A DNA stretch of 64,000 nt from Arthrobacter alpinus. Its GTDB lineage: Bacteria; Actinomycetota; Actinomycetes; Actinomycetales; Micrococcaceae. Shown here piece after piece: positions 46,181 to 55,482 of this stretch; positions within the stretch are counted from its first letter, which is position 1; the number at the start of each line of letters is the position of its first letter. Under the pieces are notes generated by a model that worked only from the letters and a program-made list of their open reading frames with translations, was not told where the DNA came from and searched no databases. Position numbers and translations under genes: made by a program. The stretch is taken from the NCBI RefSeq assembly GCF_900105965.1, contig NZ_FNTV01000002.1:310001-374000 (forward strand), in the 5' to 3' direction.

Positions 46181-47262
46181 ACACACAACGGCCAATCAAA
46201 ATTGCCATCGCCTCTTTTGCCCACGAACACGCCCTCAGTTACGCATCGATCCTGTCGAGAATGCCAGGCATTGAAATATTGACAGCTGACCCTGACGGTG
46301 CACTGGCCACCGATGGCGCCACGAGGGGGTCAGAGTTAGCACACCAGATGGGTCTCAACTACGTCGACGACTATAGCGACCTACTCGCTTGGCAACCCGA
46401 CGCAGTCATAGTAACCAGCGAAAATTCTCGTCACCGAGAACTAGTCGAACGCGCTGCAGGAGCGGGCGCACACATTCTATGTGAGAAGCCAATCGCCACG
46501 GAAATCAAAGATGCCGAGGCAATGGTGGCGGCGTGCCGCGACGCTGGAGCAATACTCATGATCGCCTATCCGGTGCGCTTCTCTCCCGCATTTGCATCCC
46601 TAAAGAACCACCTAGCAGCCGGCCATTTGGGGGAACCGATTTCAGTATCCGGAACCAACAACGGAAAAATACCTAGCACCTCTCGCGGCTGGTTCACTGA
46701 CCAAGAGCTGGCAGGCGGTGGCGCACTCATCGACCACATCGTGCATTGCGCTGACCTTATCGATTCAATGACCGACGGAGAACAACCCCTTAGTGTCTAC
46801 GCTGTCGCAAATACGATCCTCCACGCTGATAAAAACATCAGCGTGGAAACCGGCGGATTAGTCACGATCACCTATGAAAGCGGCCTCATCGCTTCAATTG
46901 ACTGTTCATGGAGCCTCCCCGACTCCGCAGCGACCTGGGGTAGCTTGACGTTGCAGGTCGTCGGTACGAAAGGAACGATCGAAATAGAACCATTTACTGA
47001 GAGCATCTCAGGAATTGGTGCCGACGGCCCCCTCCATGTCACCAGCTCACCCAATCTGGACCGTCTTCTGCTCGCCGAATTTATTTCGGCAGTTCGCCAT
47101 TCTGGCAGGGCCGTCTTTGGCTCAACCCCAAAAATCTCGGCCCAGCCCGACGGGGGCGTTGGCATTCGAACTCTAAAGATCGTTGCCGCCGCAAGAACGT
47201 CCGCGAAGAATCACCAACCAGTGTTGATCTCACAATTGAACGCACCTCACCCAGCAGTTTAG
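46177..47262 (+). CDS. Gfo/Idh/MocA oxidoreductase (type 1, right arm)
   Basis: A 361-residue oxidoreductase whose N-terminus IAIASFAHEHALSYASIL lacks the usual GxGxxG, as in its partner at 35343-36380. EKP motif in ILCEKPIATEIKDA; catalytic helix ALIDHIVHCADLIDSM. It overlaps the preceding gene by ATGA and the response-regulator gene follows after 6 bases, so the four genes ROK-Gfo-Gfo-regulator form one transcript. Confidence 0.85.
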   Translation: MNTQRPIKIAIASFAHEHALSYASILSRMPGIEILTADPDGALATDGATRGSELAHQMGLNYVDDYSDLLAWQPDAVIVTSENSRHRELVERAAGAGAHILCEKPIATEIKDAEAMVAACRDAGAILMIAYPVRFSPAFASLKNHLAAGHLGEPISVSGTNNGKIPSTSRGWFTDQELAGGGALIDHIVHCADLIDSMTDGEQPLSVYAVANTILHADKNISVETGGLVTITYESGLIASIDCSWSLPDSAATWGSLTLQVVGTKGTIEIEPFTESISGIGADGPLHVTSSPNLDRLLLAEFISAVRHSGRAVFGSTPKISAQPDGGVGIRTLKIVAAARTSAKNHQPVLISQLNAPHPAV

Positions 47263-47268
47263 GGCGGC

Positions 47269-48015
47269 ATGCAACCATCGCCCATTCGAATCCTCCTCGC
47301 CGATAGCGACTATTTGGTATGCAAGGGACTCGAGAGTCTCCTTGCTGAATCTCGGGAAGTTAGCCTCGAAGAAGTTAGCTCCACTGGCAACGAAGCCATC
47401 GATGCAGCACAAAGGCTCAACCCTGATCTGGTCCTCATGGAATCTCAACTACGCAATGTATCCAGTGTGGAAGCCACCCAACATATTTTGGCCTCTGTAC
47501 CAAGCACCAAAGTTGTGATGTTCTCATCCGTTTGCGATCTCAAAACTATGACGCGGGCCCATTCTGCGGGAGCATCCAGCTATCTGTCTAAATGTTCCAT
47601 TAGGACCGACTTAGCAGCGGCGTTACGGATGATCTACGCAGGGAATGTGATCTACGCGAAACCGACCGACGCGGTGACTTTCCCTAGACAGTCAGACAAC
47701 GAAAGTAAACTCGCTGCCCACCTTTTGATGTCAACCTCTTCACGAGACAAACGACTCATCTCAGCCCTAGTAGGAGGAAATACCAACAAGCAAATTTCTG
47801 CCCTCCTGCACGTCAGTCCAGCCACGGTGAAGGGCGATCTAGTCAAAATCATGGAACGGCTCAACGTCATCAACCGCGTCCAGCTAGCAGTGTTGGCAGT
47901 CCATTCTGGACTCCTCGACGATCCTGCACCAGATTCCCAGCCGAACGGATCGCTACGAACGGCGAACATACTCCCTATACCAAATAAGAGCCAGCAACTA
48001 ACCAGGTACCCATAA
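47269..48015 (+). CDS. NarL/LuxR-type response regulator with Glu at the phospho-acceptor site
   Basis: A 248-residue regulator. The receiver domain (about 5-125) keeps the acidic pair in LLADSD, the Ser switch residue in VVMFSS and the Lys in YLSK, but the phospho-acceptor position reads PDLVLMES, with Glu where Asp is normal. The LuxR helix-turn-helix is at about 165-215 (NTNKQISALLHVSPATVKGDLVKIM). No histidine kinase is nearby. Last gene of the ROK-Gfo-Gfo transcript. It may be constitutively active or respond to something other than phosphorylation. Confidence 0.85.
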   Translation: MQPSPIRILLADSDYLVCKGLESLLAESREVSLEEVSSTGNEAIDAAQRLNPDLVLMESQLRNVSSVEATQHILASVPSTKVVMFSSVCDLKTMTRAHSAGASSYLSKCSIRTDLAAALRMIYAGNVIYAKPTDAVTFPRQSDNESKLAAHLLMSTSSRDKRLISALVGGNTNKQISALLHVSPATVKGDLVKIMERLNVINRVQLAVLAVHSGLLDDPAPDSQPNGSLRTANILPIPNKSQQLTRYP

Positions 48016-48180
48016 CCCCCAAAGCCTTGCGACACAACAGTAAAGATTGTCCCTATTGTGAATTCTGAAAGCCTTGTGCACACCGGTTGGCGCATGTGAG
48101 TCGAAATGTATCAGCCGAGCCTGCCAGCGGCCTCCCTTCTGTATAGGATCGAGTTCTGATTCGTGACTTAGGGGGAGTTT

Positions 48181-49203
48181 GTGTTGGATGTGAACATTGA
48201 TGGCGTTGAGCAGGCGGTCTCCACAGGAAGTCTTCCCGAGTGGGGGCGCGTTGATGATCTCGTTGTGGCAGCCCACGAGCGCAACAGCACCTGCCAGGAC
48301 GGGTCCGTGGCGGACTACATCCCGGAGCTGGCGCAGGCTGATCCAGAGTTGTTCGGCGTCTGTGTGGTGGATGTTGACGGTGGGGAACATGCAGCTGGTG
48401 ATGCGGCTGCTGAGTTCTCGATCCAGTCAATTTCCAAGGCTTTCGTCTATGCACTTGTGTGCGAGGAGTTCGGTCATCAGGCCATCGCTGACTTGGTTGG
48501 CGTGAACAACACGGGGCTGGCGTTCAATTCGGTCATTGCCATTGAGCTAAATGATGGCCACCCCATGAATCCGATGGTCAATGCCGGTGCACTGGCCACC
48601 ACGGCCCTTATGCGCGGGTTGACAGCTGCCGATCAGTGGGAAGCCATCAAGTCGGGCCTGTCCAGTTTCGCCGGGCGTGAACTGGAACTGGACCAGGTCG
48701 TTTATCGTTCCGAGGCTGCGACGAACACGCGCAACCGCGCCATCGCAGGCCTGCTCGAAAGCTATGGAAGGATCAAACGGCCACCTCTGGAAGTCGTGGA
48801 CGTGTACACGAAGCAGTGTTCGCTGCGTGTCAGCGCCCGAGACTTGGCCGTCATGGCAGCCACCCTTGCCGACGGTGGCGTCAATCCGGTTACCGGTGTC
48901 CGCGTTGTCTCCGCCCAGGTGTGCCGCGACACCCTCGCCGTCCTGGCCGCCAACGGCCTCTATGAACGTTCCGGTGAATGGTTGTTCGAGATCGGTCTGC
49001 CTGGAAAATCCGGGGTTGCTGGGGGCCTGATCACCATCGCGCCTGGCAAAGCGGGCATAGGAACCTTCTCACCCAGATTGGACCAGGCCGGCAACAGCGT
49101 ACGTGGACAACAAGCAACCGCCTACCTCTCCCGCGTCCTCGGCCTGAACATCTTCGCCTCGGCCGCCAAACAACCGAAGGACAACACCCTCAATGTCGAC
49201 TAA
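48181..49203 (+). CDS. glsA: glutaminase
   Basis: A 340-residue glutaminase of the serine-dependent beta-lactamase-like family. It hydrolyses glutamine to glutamate and ammonia. The SxxK pair lies in FSIQSISKAF (about residue 80); MVNAGAL, AATNTRNRAIA, KQCSLRVSARDLA and GKSGVAGG are the other active-site motifs. Starts at GTG with AGGGGGAG upstream. About 30 residues longer than the E. coli enzymes, mostly at the C-terminus. It overlaps the next transporter gene by 11 bases, suggesting coupled glutamate/ammonia handling or acid resistance. Confidence 0.93.
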   Translation: MLDVNIDGVEQAVSTGSLPEWGRVDDLVVAAHERNSTCQDGSVADYIPELAQADPELFGVCVVDVDGGEHAAGDAAAEFSIQSISKAFVYALVCEEFGHQAIADLVGVNNTGLAFNSVIAIELNDGHPMNPMVNAGALATTALMRGLTAADQWEAIKSGLSSFAGRELELDQVVYRSEAATNTRNRAIAGLLESYGRIKRPPLEVVDVYTKQCSLRVSARDLAVMAATLADGGVNPVTGVRVVSAQVCRDTLAVLAANGLYERSGEWLFEIGLPGKSGVAGGLITIAPGKAGIGTFSPRLDQAGNSVRGQQATAYLSRVLGLNIFASAAKQPKDNTLNVD

Positions 49204-50821
49204 AACTCAGCCTACGTCCGTGAGGGAACCGAGAGTCTCCTGGGTACCCATGGTCGGACTCTTCCTGGCCCAGGTCCTCATGTCATTCAACGTTGCTGCA
49301 TTGCCCGTGTCACTCGGGGGCATGGTTCAGGACTTTAGCGCCGCACCCACCACCGTCAGTACAGTAATTGTTACGTATGGGCTGGTCGTAGCGGCCCTTG
49401 TCATGGTGGGTGCGAAACTGGGCCAGCGCATCGGATGGGTCGTCATCTTCCGCGTCGTCGTGGCGCTCTTCGCAGTTTCGGCCCTGATGATGATCTTCGC
49501 CCCCACCATTGGGTGGGCGATTGCGGCTCAGGCCTTCGCGGGCGCTTCGGCCGCGATTATTGTCCCTTCCCTAGTTGCACTGATCGCCGAAAACTATCAC
49601 GGCACCCAACAAGCAACGGCGATCGGTTCACTGGGTTCAGCCCGTGCACTCTCGGGAGTCAGCGCCTTCCTGATCGGAGGGACGCTAGGAACACTAGTGG
49701 GCTGGAGACCAGTATTTGGCATCGTCCTACTCCTTGCCGTGACAGTTTTCATTTTCAGCTTCCGACTCCACGCCGACAGAGGCAATCCTTCGGTCAAGAT
49801 CGACATCGTAGGGGCCGCGCTCATCGGCGCAGGAATCATCTCCCTCACCTTGGGCTTCAACAACTTCAACGCCTGGGGACCACTTCTTGCGACCACAAAC
49901 GCACCCTTCAATATCCTGGGGCTTTCCCCCGCACCACTACTCGTCGTAGCAGGAATTATTCTGGGCCAAGGTTTCTTTGTCTGGACGAGGCGACAGACAA
50001 AAAACGGCAAAGAACCCCTAGTCAGTTTGGCGGTCCTGGGCTCCTCGTCTGAACGCGCAGCCGTCTACGCGATGTTCATTGTCGTTTCCCTGGAAGCAGC
50101 ATTGAACTTTACTGTTCCCCTCTACATCCAGATCGTTCAAGGCAGAACCCCTTTCGACACTGCACTCGCGATGATGCCGTTCAACCTGACCGTTTTCATC
50201 ACCGCCACACTCGTCGTGCGCTTCTACAACCGATTCGCCCCACGCACCATCGCCGTATTCTCATTCATCCTCACCACAGTTGCCCTGGCGTGGCTGGCCC
50301 TAGTTGTCAACAACAATTGGGAGACACTGCCAACCATTCTCGGCTTGTTTGTCTTCGGCGTCGGACAAGGCGCTTTGGTCACACTCGTCTTCAATGTCCT
50401 AGTCACCGCCGCGCCGAAGGAACTCGCAGGAGACGTCGGCTCTATTCGAGGAACAACCCAAAACCTCGCCGGCGCTGTTGGCACTGCCCTCGCCGGGGCA
50501 ATGTTGGTGACAATACTCGGACTCAGCATCGGCCAAGCAACACTCAATAATGTCGACCTTCCACCATCACTAGTCGCCCAAGTGGACCTAGACAACGTTA
50601 ACTTCATCAGCAACGACGACCTCCGCGAAACACTGACCCAAACAACAGCGACGGAGACCCAAATTGAATCGGCCGTCGCCATCAACACAGATGCCCGTCT
50701 CAGCACCCTGAAGATAGGCCTTCTCATCCTCGCGTCCCTCAGCGCCATCGCCATCCTGCCCGCCAGCCGCCTACCAAAATACCTACCCCACGAAATCCCC
50801 GACCCCCAACCCACCCGATAG
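49193..50821 (+). CDS. MFS transporter, DHA2 (14-helix) type
   Basis: A 542-residue transporter with about 14 hydrophobic segments. N-terminal landmarks include TYGLVVAALVMVGAKLGQRIGW (motif A region) and AFAGASAAIIVPSLVALIAE, and motif C-like GSARALSGVSAFLIGGTLG. A soluble segment near the C-terminus (NNVDLPPSL to INTDARL) lies before the last helix, as in EmrB/QacA-like proteins. The overlap with glsA suggests export of a product linked to glutamine metabolism; family members often export drugs, so the substrate is open. Confidence 0.88.
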   Translation: MSTKTQPTSVREPRVSWVPMVGLFLAQVLMSFNVAALPVSLGGMVQDFSAAPTTVSTVIVTYGLVVAALVMVGAKLGQRIGWVVIFRVVVALFAVSALMMIFAPTIGWAIAAQAFAGASAAIIVPSLVALIAENYHGTQQATAIGSLGSARALSGVSAFLIGGTLGTLVGWRPVFGIVLLLAVTVFIFSFRLHADRGNPSVKIDIVGAALIGAGIISLTLGFNNFNAWGPLLATTNAPFNILGLSPAPLLVVAGIILGQGFFVWTRRQTKNGKEPLVSLAVLGSSSERAAVYAMFIVVSLEAALNFTVPLYIQIVQGRTPFDTALAMMPFNLTVFITATLVVRFYNRFAPRTIAVFSFILTTVALAWLALVVNNNWETLPTILGLFVFGVGQGALVTLVFNVLVTAAPKELAGDVGSIRGTTQNLAGAVGTALAGAMLVTILGLSIGQATLNNVDLPPSLVAQVDLDNVNFISNDDLRETLTQTTATETQIESAVAINTDARLSTLKIGLLILASLSAIAILPASRLPKYLPHEIPDPQPTR

Positions 50822-51050
50822 GAACCGGCATGGTTCCATGAGTCTGGAATGTTCGCGTTGTCGCGGGTCATATAACTGAGAGCGTCCCAAGTAGCAAGGT
50901 CATAACAGGGTCAATTACCTGTACCTGCGGCTGTCAGGCATACGCAGCCTGAGTGGGGTGCCATGTAACAAAGTGAAAAATTGTATGTTAGTGATGCTAT
51001 GCGGGAATGGAAGAATCGTGATTGGTCCTGTCATAGCTCCCAGAAATCAG

Positions 51051-51578
51051 TTATTCAAAGGTGAGCTTGTAGCGGTCTTCCGGGACGACTTCCGTACCAG
51101 TTTGCGGCTGGTGCTGACTCAGAAGCTCGCTTTCCCAGCTGTAGCGAAGACCGGTGCCGTCTTCGAGAATCACGAACACTGTGTTGTTTCGTGCGTAAAA
51201 CTGGGTACTTAAAGTTTCGCCCGGGAACTTGTCTGCCAATGCTGCGCTTAACCGCTCGGTCTTAACAGCCCAGGGGGTCCCGATGGGCCTTCCGCCCACG
51301 GCCTTCCAGGCAACATCCGCGAACATCAGTGTTTCGTCCGCGCGCGGGTCATCACTGAGCAATACGGGCTTTGGCCCGGCTTTGATGATGCGGTTGACTT
51401 GGCTCCTGCTCTCGCCTAGTTCCGCGGCGATTTTCCGGACGCTGAGACCACGCGTTGTCAACAAGTGCACTACGTCTTTGAGGACCAAGGCCCGGGCCGC
51501 GTCAGCCTGTCTGATGGACTGCCAAGCGATGACAGCTTGGTCGTTGGTGATTTCCTTGAACTCTCTTCGCTGTCCCAT
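51051..51578 (-). CDS. helix-turn-helix protein of unknown function
   Basis: A 175-residue protein. A clear helix-turn-helix in the first third (LLTTRGLSVRKIAAELGESRSQVNRI) is followed by a segment of unknown fold with DDPRADETLMFADVAWKAVGG and STQFYARNNTVFVILEDGTG. The same layout is seen in plasmid-borne regulators of actinobacteria. A perfect 20-base hairpin lies just upstream and separates it from the gene at 51751-52263. Regulatory target unknown. Confidence 0.65.
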   Translation of the reverse strand: MGQRREFKEITNDQAVIAWQSIRQADAARALVLKDVVHLLTTRGLSVRKIAAELGESRSQVNRIIKAGPKPVLLSDDPRADETLMFADVAWKAVGGRPIGTPWAVKTERLSAALADKFPGETLSTQFYARNNTVFVILEDGTGLRYSWESELLSQHQPQTGTEVVPEDRYKLTFE

Positions 51579-51649
51579 GCCGGGACAGTATCACGTGCAT
51601 CCCACGCGGGGACACACGTCAATCTAATCGGATCCCCTTTGGTGACCAG

Positions 51650-51691
51650 AATCCGCCCTGCCACAATCAGGTGATTGTGGCAGGGCGGATT
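51650..51691. terminator. perfect 20-base hairpin terminator
   Basis: AATCCGCCCTGCCACAATCA and its complement around a 2-base spacer, between two leftward genes. It probably ends the transcript of the gene at 51751-52263 and insulates the helix-turn-helix gene. The U tract is short, so an RNA-stabilising or protein-binding role cannot be excluded. Confidence 0.75.
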
Positions 51692-51750
51692 CAAGAACTG
51701 TGTATCGGCTTGAATCAGACCCATATTCAGACTCACTGGCGTGGTTGTGA

Positions 51751-52263
51751 CTATTGGGAATCCCGCTTGGCTTGCCTCTGTGCGTTGGCGGCTTGTGAGG
51801 AAGCCTGTATTTTTTGTGCCCCCGGAGATGTCTTGTGCATGGGAGTCGTTCCTGGGCCAACCCCTCCCGTGCCGGGGATTTTCGAGGTTTCGGGCCCCGA
51901 CGACTTTCCTGCGCGAGCGCGTTCGAGGCGTTCGGCCTTCAGTGCCTCGTAGGTTTCCTGAGCTGTGGCGGCCAGGCGCAGGCTGACTCGAGACAGGGCT
52001 TCCTCAAAGACTTCCGCACGCTGGGCGGCCTTACCATGGCGTGGCCGTGAGGCTCCCCGGGCACCTTCCTCCGCAACCCCAGCAGCAGCTCGTCTGCGGT
52101 AGTTCTTTGTGTGCTTGTTGCGGGCACGTCGCACCCGCTTGTGTAGGGCCAGCAGTTCATCTTCGTCCAGCAGGCCCATGCGCTCGATTTCAACCTCACG
52201 GATCAAATCAAGTTCAGCATCTTTCAATATTCCTGTGAGCGTTTCCATGTTCGGATGGTCCAT
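51751..52263 (-). CDS. conserved hypothetical, basic helical protein
   Basis: A 170-residue protein with an acidic N-terminal helix (ILKDAELDLIREVEIE), a strongly basic region (HKRVRRARNKHTKNYRRR), then another helical segment (VFEEALSRVSLRLAATAQ) and a low-complexity Gly/Pro/Ser tail. No known fold. The charge suggests nucleic-acid binding. The second Met at 52248 is an alternative start; neither has a good ribosome site. Expressed alone, ending at the 51650-51691 hairpin. Confidence 0.5.
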   Translation of the reverse strand: MDHPNMETLTGILKDAELDLIREVEIERMGLLDEDELLALHKRVRRARNKHTKNYRRRAAAGVAEEGARGASRPRHGKAAQRAEVFEEALSRVSLRLAATAQETYEALKAERLERARAGKSSGPETSKIPGTGGVGPGTTPMHKTSPGAQKIQASSQAANAQRQAKRDSQ

Positions 52264-52837
52264 TCAAGAGCGGAATAATGCTTCGTATTGGTGACCATAT
52301 GCTACAACGATGACCTACACAAGGAAACGGCAAAAGCCATAACATTCACGCATTACAGAGCGTGCCCCTAGGGCCTGGAACGCATTCGTCAGGTCCAGGT
52401 TCATTCTCGTTTGGCCGTCTCTCACTACGGTCTGCAAGCGAGGCACTTTTGGTTTCGAGACCAGAACTTAAACGTGTGGCTACTCCTGGATCGCGCGACC
52501 TTGGGGAGTCAACAGGTGATGGAATTAACGCCGCGCCAGTAGTGGGAATGTTCTGGCCACTCCACGGTTCAACTCCTTTCCTCGTGAAGAGAAGGGCCGG
52601 AGTTGTCCCAGCGCAATTATTGGAGCGGGAGAGGTAACTCTAAAGATCTGTCAGGGCGAATTGTTCGCTGTGCTTCATGCCCTGTCGGTAATCCGCCCAC
52701 TTGCTTTCCGCTTGCACTGCCGTTGCCACACCGAAACTAGAAGAAATCCATCCCCTTGACTGGCAAGTGCCACACAGCAAAACTGAACCCACAGGGTGTG
52801 AGTCGTTACTCGGAAAACCTACGGGAGGATGCCTCGG
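52264..52837. other. gene-free stretch upstream of the CDF gene
   Basis: About 570 bases with no frame showing family features. It contains the upstream regions of two divergent genes. Nothing else recognised. Confidence 0.4.
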
Positions 52838-53755
52838 ATGCTGGCTGACCGAAATGCAGCATTTGTTCGTGCAGAAAGGCACGCTTTGCTTTCTTCATTG
52901 TGGACCTCTGTTGCAATAGCAGCTGTAGCGCTCCTCTTGGGAATCGTCTCCGGCACCAGAATCATACTCTTTGACGGCGCTTACATAGGAGTCGGGCTTA
53001 TCCTCACATGGATTTCCTTGGGGGCAGCCTCGGCCTCATCTGCCGGGCCAAGCACCCGTTTTCCATTTGGCCGCGCCGCTCTCACTCCTCTGGTGGTTCT
53101 ACTTCAAGGGCTTGCGATTGCGGGGACCTTGTTGTTCGCGGCCGCGGACGCCGTGGTCATTATCCGCGACGGCGGGTCGCCAGTCAGTCCGATGATAATC
53201 GGCATCTACGGGGCCTCCACCGCTGCCGCGGGATTTCTAGTTGCCCGATGGGTACGTCGCCAAGCTCCGTCCTCGGACCTCGTTTCAGCTGAAGTGTCCC
53301 AATGGCGGGCAGGGGCCGCTCTCAGCGTCATGATGATGGTCGGTGCCGCAGCGGCCGCAATCCTCCAGACAGCTGGCTTGAACCTAGTGGCACTCTACAT
53401 CGATCCCATTCTTGTCTTGGTCGCCTCGGCAATCGTCGCAATCATCCCCCTTCGAATGATCACGACAGGCCTGAACGAGTTGCTCGAGGGAGCCCCGCCA
53501 CAGGAAATCACTGTCGCTGTAGCCCAAGCGGTGGAGTCTGTCCGCAGGAGATTTGTTCTACCGCTGCCACTAATTCGCACCGGGAAAGTTGGCCGAAAAC
53601 TCTATGTGGAGGTTGACTTCATCGTGCCGGGGTCCGATTGGAGTGTTGGCGATGAAGACTCCGTTCGACGGGGAGTGATTACCGCACTCGAGCCCTTGGG
53701 GCTTGACATCTGGGCGGTTGTCTCTCTGACTGCCGATCCGAGCCTGACCGAATGA
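52838..53755 (+). CDS. cation diffusion facilitator homologue lacking metal ligands
   Basis: A 305-residue membrane protein. Six hydrophobic segments precede a C-terminal cytoplasmic domain (RRRFVLPLPLIRTGKVGRKLYVEVDFIV), the layout of CDF (cation efflux) transporters. The TM2 motif that normally reads like ADxxHSxxD is FDGAYIGVG, and the TM5 motif like HWRxD is QWRAG, so the usual transport-site ligands are missing. It may therefore be inactive, transport something else, or be a sensor. ATG at 52838 is eight bases after GGAGG; 52829 is also in frame. Confidence 0.8.
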   Translation: MLADRNAAFVRAERHALLSSLWTSVAIAAVALLLGIVSGTRIILFDGAYIGVGLILTWISLGAASASSAGPSTRFPFGRAALTPLVVLLQGLAIAGTLLFAAADAVVIIRDGGSPVSPMIIGIYGASTAAAGFLVARWVRRQAPSSDLVSAEVSQWRAGAALSVMMMVGAAAAAILQTAGLNLVALYIDPILVLVASAIVAIIPLRMITTGLNELLEGAPPQEITVAVAQAVESVRRRFVLPLPLIRTGKVGRKLYVEVDFIVPGSDWSVGDEDSVRRGVITALEPLGLDIWAVVSLTADPSLTE

Positions 53756-54376
53756 GACCGCCGATGGCGCCCAGCGATGGGGCTGGGCAACAGGATCGCC
53801 GCGCCCCCGCAGGTCTCGACGGGCCCAAGGGCTTCATAAAAAAGCCAGTCCCCGCCTCCGGAGCGGGAACTGGGGAGCATCCGCACGTGACTGCAGACGC
53901 GTCGTCCTAAGGATTGGTACGAGACGGCGTCACGAATGATTGGCGGTCCCTGCAGTGTCCACCGCCGCGGACAGTACCGCGGACAGTGCCGAGATCGGCC
54001 CCTTCAATGTGCTCAAGGATCTGGGACAGTTTGTTGTTACGCCTGACATCACAGGCATCAACCCTATGCTCATCCTGGGGACCAACGGTACAGCGGTTGG
54101 CGTCAAACGCCGTTCAGTTCCCACTCACCGACACACGCGATAAACACGGGCCAAAAATTCCGGGACATCGTCGGAGCCCCAAGAAGCAGGTCTACCAGCG
54201 GGGGCCTGCTGATGAGAATTTCTAACCGCTGATCGACTAAGAATTCCTATCCAACTACCGTCATAATTCCTCGACGATACACTCCCAAGTAGATGAGAGG
54301 CATGTTTCCCGAAATGGTCATCTCTCCCTTCATCACTGCGTCTTCAACTACTGAGTATTTTCCCTTGAGCGAAATC
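53756..54376. other. gene-free stretch with a leftward terminator and degenerate frames
   Basis: About 620 bases. A hairpin with a leftward T run lies at 53838-53873. Short plus-strand frames at 53914-54225 (with FNVLKDLGQFVVTPDITGIN in one and NAVQFPLTDTRDKHGPK in another) look like a decayed gene split by a frameshift; I do not recognise it. Confidence 0.4.
53838..53873 (-). terminator. leftward terminator hairpin
   Basis: Stem CCAGT-CCCCGC pairing with GCGGG-AACTGG around CTCCGGA. On the minus strand it is followed by TTTTTTA. No leftward gene is now upstream of it, so it may be left over from a lost gene or serve to block antisense transcription into the CDF gene. Confidence 0.6.
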
Positions 54377-55219
54377 ATGACTCATTTTCAAATCACATTC
54401 ACGAAGAAGCGAACCCTCAGAATCACGGCTATCTTCCTTGTCGCACCAGCCTTGGCATTGGGCGGGTGCTCCTCCCCTCCAGCGGAAAACTCCACCGCAT
54501 CGCAGAGTTCTTCTGCGACTATGGCAGCGGCTGAAGCTGGGGCCCCTAAGGACGCCGCTAGCCTGGCAATAACCGTTCAAGAGGCAACGAAAAAACTGAC
54601 AACACTCACCTTCACCTCAGAGATGTCGGTTGCCGGCCAGGTCATTTCCGGAAGCGGTCAACAGAAGATGTCCGGCGGCAAGGTTGAAACAGCAAAGATC
54701 AGCCAGAAAATGGGTGACATGGGACAGATCGACATGATCATCGTGGACGGCAAGGTCTTCATCAAGCTCCCGGCGGCCATGCTGCTCGGCACTGCGGAGC
54801 AGCCCTGGGTTGAGGTCGATGAAGCGAGCAGCAACCCGGCCATCGCCGCGATGTGGACGAGCCTGAAGCCGACCTTGGAGTCGTCGCCCGTCGACACGTA
54901 CTCGGATTTCATCCAGGCCACGTCATCGGTCACCCTTGTTGGTCCCGAGACAGTGGACGGCGTAAAGACAAACCACTACAAGGTGGATGTTGACCCGAGC
55001 AAGTTGCCCGCCGACAGCCAGGAGAAGGCTCAGCTCGAAGCTGCCGGGCTCACTTCCATTCCCACCGAAATGTGGATTGATGAGTCCGGACGCCCGGTCA
55101 AGCTCACCCAGAAGATGGACGTTCAGGGTCAGGGACTTTCAACGACCATGACGTTCAGCGACTACGGCTCACCAGTGTATATCACGGCGCCGCCAGCGGG
55201 AGAAATCAGCCCCAGCTAG
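54377..55219 (+). CDS. LppX/LprG-like (LolA-fold) lipoprotein
   Basis: A 280-residue lipoprotein. The signal peptide ends in lipobox LGGC at about residue 31; a Ser/Ala-rich linker follows. The mature domain (TFTSEMSVAGQVISGSGQQK, IDMIIVDGKVFIKLP, VDGVKTNHYKVDVD, TEMWIDESGRPVKLTQKM) matches the LppX_LprAFG/LolA-like fold, whose members bind lipids or acyl chains in their hollow beta half-barrel at the cell envelope. Start at 54377 gives a proper signal peptide. Monocistronic. Confidence 0.8.
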   Translation: MTHFQITFTKKRTLRITAIFLVAPALALGGCSSPPAENSTASQSSSATMAAAEAGAPKDAASLAITVQEATKKLTTLTFTSEMSVAGQVISGSGQQKMSGGKVETAKISQKMGDMGQIDMIIVDGKVFIKLPAAMLLGTAEQPWVEVDEASSNPAIAAMWTSLKPTLESSPVDTYSDFIQATSSVTLVGPETVDGVKTNHYKVDVDPSKLPADSQEKAQLEAAGLTSIPTEMWIDESGRPVKLTQKMDVQGQGLSTTMTFSDYGSPVYITAPPAGEISPS

Positions 55220-55482
55220 AACATATCGAGCCCAAGCCCACAAAGAAGCCCCGAGGAACCTTTGCGGGTTCAATCGGTCGTCGCACTAGAGGTTTTACTG
55301 GTTCCGATAGTAGCTGTTTCATTGTTTGCCCGGGGGGTCTTTCCACTCAGGATCCTGGGGGGTGTCCCTATGTTTTTCGTCAAGGGGTTGGACGGATTTT
55401 CTTCAAGGTTTCTTGTTGCAATGATTTTGGGCAGGAGTCGATGACTGGCGGTCTGGGTCCGCCAGCGGCTGCTTGGTGGTGA

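Noticed and set aside
52362..52637. 91-residue frame upstream of the CDF gene
   Set aside because: No ribosome site, no recognisable domain, Pro/Ser/Gly-rich composition typical of random high-G+C frames.
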